From Actinomycetota bacterium (GTDB lineage: Bacteria; Actinomycetota; Actinomycetes; Propionibacteriales; Nocardioidaceae), in contig WLJH01000015.1 of the NCBI GenBank assembly GCA_009701885.1, positions 29,718 through 93,717 of the forward strand: a stretch of DNA of 64,000 nt, given 5' to 3'. The notes under the pieces are model-generated. The model saw only the letters and a program-made list of their open reading frames with translations, was not told the DNA's origin and made no database searches. Made by a program: the position numbers and the translations under genes. Shown one piece after another: positions 59,910-64,000 of this stretch; the first letter of the stretch is position 1; each line of letters starts with the position of its first letter.

Positions 59910-62900
59910 ATGGGGAACTTCGACTTCGTCCGCCAGACGCTGCCGTCACTGCACGATGACTGCGCGCGGGCCGAGTCGTACCTGTCCTCCGACCCGAGGT
60001 CGGCCTGCTTCTACAGCCGCCGGGTGGTCGAGGAGTTGGTCGGCTACCTCTACGACGTCCTAGCCCTGCCCATCCCGTACCGCGACGATCTGGCGGCGAA
60101 GATCGGCGACGCCGCGTTCAAGTCGCAGGTTCCCCAAGGCATCACGCAGAAGCTGACCGCGATCCGTCGTATCGCCAACACCGCGGTGCACGAGAATCGG
60201 CAGATTCGCCCTGACGTGTCGTTGGCGGTGCTGCGCGAGCTGTTCAACGTCGTCGTGTGGACCTCGTACCACCACTCCCCGGCGCCGACCGCGGTGCCGT
60301 TGCAGGCGCAGTTCGACCCGGCCCTGGCCGCCAAGGCTGCGCCGCTGTCGCGTGAAGACGTCGCGCGCCTCGCGGCGAAGTTCAAGGAGCAGGACGAGGC
60401 CCACTCCCGTGCGCTGGCCGAGAAGGACGACCTCGTAGCGGCACGCGATGCGGAGATCGCGGAGCTGCAGGCTCAGATCGCCGCCGCCCAAGCGGAGGCC
60501 GCGCCCGACACGCGTGACTACGACGAGGCCGCCGCCCGCGACCTGTTCATCGATGTCCTCCTCCACGAGGCCGGATGGAAGCTCGACGAGGAGCGCGACC
60601 GCGAGTACCCCGTCACCGGCATGCCGAATGCCGAGGGCCACGGCTTCGTCGACTACGTCCTCTGGGGGGCCGACGGTCTCCCGCTGGCAGTGGTCGAGGC
60701 GAAGCGGACGTCGAAGTCGCCAGAGATCGGCCAGCAGCAGGCCAAGCTGTACGCCGACTGCCTCGAGAAGCAGTTCGGTCGGCGACCCGTCATCTTCTAC
60801 ACCAACGGCTACGAGCACCGGATCTGGGACGACGCCGGCGGCTACCCGCCACGCGAGACCCAGGGCTTCTACACCCGCGACGAGCTGGAGCTGCTGATCC
60901 AGCGCCGCCAGACCAAGCTCCCGTTGTCCTCGGCGCAGGCGAACACCGACATCGCCGGACGCCCCTACCAGGTGCGGGCCATCAAGGCCGTGGGCGATGC
61001 GTTCGACCGCAAGCAGCGCGAGGCCCTGCTGGTGATGGCCACCGGGTCCGGGAAGACCCGCACCACCATCGCGCTCGTAGATCTGCTGCAGAAGGCGAAC
61101 TGGGTCAAGCGGGTGCTGTTCCTGGCCGATCGGACTGCTCTGGTCAACCAGGCAGCCAACGCCTTCAAGCAGCACTTGCCTGGCTCGACCACCGTCAACC
61201 TCGTGACCGAGAAGGCCATCGAGGGACGCGTCTACGTCTCGACGTACCCCACGATGATGAACCTCATCAACGAGATCGACGACGGCCAGCGCCGCTTCGG
61301 GCCGGGCTACTTCGACCTCATCGTGATCGACGAGGCCCACCGCTCGGTGTATGCCAAATACGGCGCGATCTTCGACTACTTCGACTCATTGCTCGTCGGG
61401 CTCACCGCGACGCCCAAGGACGAGGTCGACCACAACACCTACCGGCTCTTCCACCTCGAGGACGGCGTCCCCACCGACAACTACTCCCTCGACGAAGCAG
61501 TCGACGCCGGCTACCTCGTGCCCCCTAAGGGCATCAGCGTCGGAACCCAGTTCCTGCGCTCCGGCATCACCTACGACGACCTCACCGAAGAGGAGAAGGA
61601 TCAGTGGGACAGCCTCGACTGGGGCGAGGACGGTCCGCCCGACGAGGTCGGCGCCGAGGAGATCAACCGCTTCCTCTTCAACGAAGACACCGTCGACAAG
61701 GTCCTCGAGACCCTGATGCTGCAGGGCTACAAGGTCGCCGGCGGCGACCGGCTGGGCAAGACGATCGTCTTCGCCAAGTCCCAGAAGCACGCTGAGTTCA
61801 TCGAGAAGCGCTTCAACCTCGCCTACCCCGAGCTCGCCGGCCACTTCGCCCGGGTGATCACCCACGGCACGCCCTACGCCCAGTCGCTGATCGACGACTT
61901 CTCCATCCACGACAAGGCGCCGCACATCGCGATCAGCGTCGACATGCTCGACACCGGTATCGACGTGCCCGAGGTCGTCAACCTCGTCTTCTTCAAGATG
62001 GTCCGCTCGAAGTCGAAGTTCTGGCAGATGATCGGCCGCGGCACCCGCCTGTGCCCCGACCTCTTCGGCCCCGGGGAGGACAAGCAGGACTTCCTCGTCT
62101 TCGACTTCTGCGGCAACCTCGAGTACTTCAGCCAGGACCTCCCCGGATCCCAGGGACAGACCCAGAAGTCGCTCTCCCAGCGTCTCTTCGAGGCAAGGCT
62201 CGGACTCGTCACCGGACTCGGCGACGAAGAACCCGACCTGCGCTGGACCACCGCCGCGACGCTGCATGAGGTCGTCGCTGGCATGAACCTCGACAACTTC
62301 GTCGTCCGCCCCCACCGCCGGGCCGTCGAGAAGTACGCGGATGCAGACGCGTGGAACCGCATCGAGCCCGAGGACTCGGAGGCGCTGCTCACACTCGCCG
62401 GGCTTCCCTCCTCGGTCCGCGATGACGACGAGGACGCCAAGCGCTTCGACCTCCTCGTCCTGCGACGCCAGCTCGCCCAGCTCGACGGCGACGCTGTGCT
62501 TGCCGAGCGACTCCGCGAGCCCATCCAGCACATCGCAGCCGCGCTGCTCGGCAAGACCACCATCCCGTCCGTCGCCGAGCAGGCCGTGCTGCTGGAGTCG
62601 GTGGCCGGCGACGAGTGGTGGATCGACGTAACCCTGCCGATGCTGGAGTTAGCGCGCCTCCGCATCCGCGGTCTCGCACGGTTCATCGAGAAGACGGCAC
62701 GCAACCCCGTCTACACCGACTTCGAGGACACGATCGGTGAGGGCGTCGAGGTGGTGCTTCCACGAGTCACGCCCGGGACGAACTTCGAGCGCTTCCGCGC
62801 CAAGGCCGAGGCGTACCTCCGCGAGCACCTCGACAACCTCGCCCTGCAACGGCTCCGCCGTAACAAACAGCTCACCGCAGCAGACCTGACCGAGCTGGAG

Positions 62901-63257
62901 CAGATGCTCGTCGCTTCCGGTGGACAGCAGGTCGACATCACCTGGGCAACTGAGCAGGGCGGGCTCGGGCTCTTCGTTCGCGGTCTCGTCGGCCTCGACC
63001 GCACCGCGGCGGCGGAGGCCTTCGAGAACTACCTGGACGGCACCAGGTTCTCCGCCGACCAGGTCCGCTTCATCAGCCTCATCGTCGACGAGTTGACCAG
63101 GAACGGCGTCATGGAGCCGGCCCGCCTCTTCGAGTCCCCCTACACCGACCACGCCCCCACGGGACCCGACTACGTCTTCCCGGACGCCGATGTAGACGCC
63201 ATCGTTGCGACCCTGCATCAGATCAAGCAGACCGCTCTCCCAGAGGACGTCGCCTGA
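59910..63257 (+). CDS. hsdR: Type I restriction endonuclease R subunit with N-terminal DUF4145-like domain
   Basis: ACFYSRRVVEELVGYLYD...; LAVVEAKRTSKSPEIGQQQAKLYADCLE; LLVMATGSGKTRTTIALVDLL; VIDEAHRSVYAKYGAIFDYFD. Confidence 0.96.
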   Translation: MGNFDFVRQTLPSLHDDCARAESYLSSDPRSACFYSRRVVEELVGYLYDVLALPIPYRDDLAAKIGDAAFKSQVPQGITQKLTAIRRIANTAVHENRQIRPDVSLAVLRELFNVVVWTSYHHSPAPTAVPLQAQFDPALAAKAAPLSREDVARLAAKFKEQDEAHSRALAEKDDLVAARDAEIAELQAQIAAAQAEAAPDTRDYDEAAARDLFIDVLLHEAGWKLDEERDREYPVTGMPNAEGHGFVDYVLWGADGLPLAVVEAKRTSKSPEIGQQQAKLYADCLEKQFGRRPVIFYTNGYEHRIWDDAGGYPPRETQGFYTRDELELLIQRRQTKLPLSSAQANTDIAGRPYQVRAIKAVGDAFDRKQREALLVMATGSGKTRTTIALVDLLQKANWVKRVLFLADRTALVNQAANAFKQHLPGSTTVNLVTEKAIEGRVYVSTYPTMMNLINEIDDGQRRFGPGYFDLIVIDEAHRSVYAKYGAIFDYFDSLLVGLTATPKDEVDHNTYRLFHLEDGVPTDNYSLDEAVDAGYLVPPKGISVGTQFLRSGITYDDLTEEEKDQWDSLDWGEDGPPDEVGAEEINRFLFNEDTVDKVLETLMLQGYKVAGGDRLGKTIVFAKSQKHAEFIEKRFNLAYPELAGHFARVITHGTPYAQSLIDDFSIHDKAPHIAISVDMLDTGIDVPEVVNLVFFKMVRSKSKFWQMIGRGTRLCPDLFGPGEDKQDFLVFDFCGNLEYFSQDLPGSQGQTQKSLSQRLFEARLGLVTGLGDEEPDLRWTTAATLHEVVAGMNLDNFVVRPHRRAVEKYADADAWNRIEPEDSEALLTLAGLPSSVRDDDEDAKRFDLLVLRRQLAQLDGDAVLAERLREPIQHIAAALLGKTTIPSVAEQAVLLESVAGDEWWIDVTLPMLELARLRIRGLARFIEKTARNPVYTDFEDTIGEGVEVVLPRVTPGTNFERFRAKAEAYLREHLDNLALQRLRRNKQLTAADLTELEQMLVASGGQQVDITWATEQGGLGLFVRGLVGLDRTAAAEAFENYLDGTRFSADQVRFISLIVDELTRNGVMEPARLFESPYTDHAPTGPDYVFPDADVDAIVATLHQIKQTALPEDVA

Positions 63258-63320
63258 AGAGGGCGTCAGCGTGGGTTGGGCTCGGTTCAACCGCGACAAA
63301 GCCCAACCCCGGCGCAGGCC

Positions 63321-63725
63321 TCACGTGGCGAAGATGTACTCGTCCCAGGGCATGCTGACAAGGACGGCGTACCCATCAAAGGTGCCCCAAGAGTCAGAGA
63401 CGACAGCACTCGCGCGACCCTCGGCGATGTAGGCGCGGCACATGGTCAGCGCTTCCAGCCATGTGTCGAACCAGACCGCGGGACCTTGCGTGAAGCCGCT
63501 CGCGGACCGAAGGACGTTACGCAGAGACTGCTGCATAGACAGCCACTCGGAAGCGTTCGCTGACTGCTCTACTACGGCCCCGTGCAAGCAGAGGATCTCG
63601 AGTCTTTCGCCCTGGAAGAGGAGGTCAGCCTTGAAAGCGCGGGTCGAGGCCCACTTCATGTCGCTGACGGTCAAGGGGCCGCCGACAATGCCGGGAATGG
63701 GGTGAGGAAGGGAGTTGGTGCTCAT
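63321..63725 (-). CDS. Uncharacterised protein (134 aa)
   Basis: MSTNSLPHPIPGIVGGPLTVSDMKWASTRAFKADLLFQGERLEILCLHG...; upstream inverted repeat. Confidence 0.65.
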   Translation of the reverse strand: MSTNSLPHPIPGIVGGPLTVSDMKWASTRAFKADLLFQGERLEILCLHGAVVEQSANASEWLSMQQSLRNVLRSASGFTQGPAVWFDTWLEALTMCRAYIAEGRASAVVSDSWGTFDGYAVLVSMPWDEYIFAT

Positions 63726-63743
63726 TGCGGGAGTCCTTTCGAA

Positions 63744-63770
63744 CTGTGAGACCGACTCTCGGTCTCACAG
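63744..63770. promoter_or_regulatory. Perfect inverted repeat upstream of the 63321-63725 gene
   Basis: CTGTGAGACCGA-CTC-TCGGTCTCACAG, 12-bp perfect arms. Confidence 0.6.
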
Positions 63771-63868
63771 CCGCAATCGGACGGCACCAGTCGCCTGAAG
63801 AGATTTCCTGTACAGCATTTCTGGAGGTGGTGAAGGAGTCCGGCGATCCGGCTGTCAAGGGACAGTAG

Positions 63869-63946
63869 GAACTGCCCAGTGGCGGACATAAGACCTGCCC
63901 GCTGACGGTCACGAGAACTGCCCGGTGGTGGCCATGGGATCTGCCC
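63869..63946 (+). repeat. Four GANCTGCCC units at exact 23-nt spacing (possible IS multiple terminal repeats)
   Basis: GAACTGCCC 63869, GACCTGCCC 63892, GAACTGCCC 63915, GATCTGCCC 63938, with GGYGGYCA-like spacers. Confidence 0.7.
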
Positions 63947-64000
63947 AAAGGGGGCGGCGGCCACCACCGACCAGGTCGGTCAGCTCAAGGGGCTCACCCC

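Noticed and set aside
63722-63967. 81-aa reverse ORF at the right edge
   Set aside because: Lies across the 23-nt repeats and the inverted repeat; more likely non-coding IS-end sequence.

Overview
A 64-kb, very GC-rich actinobacterial chromosomal segment, most like Nocardioides or another Nocardioidaceae member (inferred from gene content and GC bias). Most of it is core metabolism and housekeeping: RecQ-like and SNF2 helicases, a CNT transporter, a 3-methylcrotonyl-CoA carboxylase/HMG-CoA lyase block, aat, a DNA glycosylase, arginine deiminase, prephenate dehydratase, serS, a bacterial proteasome activator, mobA, pckG and three tRNAs. A type I restriction-modification operon (hsdM-hsdS-NucS-like nuclease-hsdR) follows tRNA-Arg. 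The observation most worth pursuing is at 50.89-52.38 kb. A 44-aa secreted peptide ORF (predicted mature C-GGF-C peptide) faces a LuxR-HTH regulator. Both promoter regions carry a matching GTTGCAGG-N4-TGCA-type inverted repeat (TTGCA-N6-TGCAA), which suggests an autoregulated peptide-signalling module. Other signals: a 22-nt-period intergenic tandem repeat at three or four loci; a palindromic intergenic element whose conserved GGGTAGTCCGAA edge supplies the stop codon of neighbouring genes; a ~130-nt dispersed element in two divergent promoter regions; KstR-like and TetR-like operators; a CsoR-like operator; an apparent frameshift in selO; and possible IS terminal repeats with an exact 23-nt period at the right edge. 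All calls come from reading the sequence and the supplied ORF track. No database search was run.
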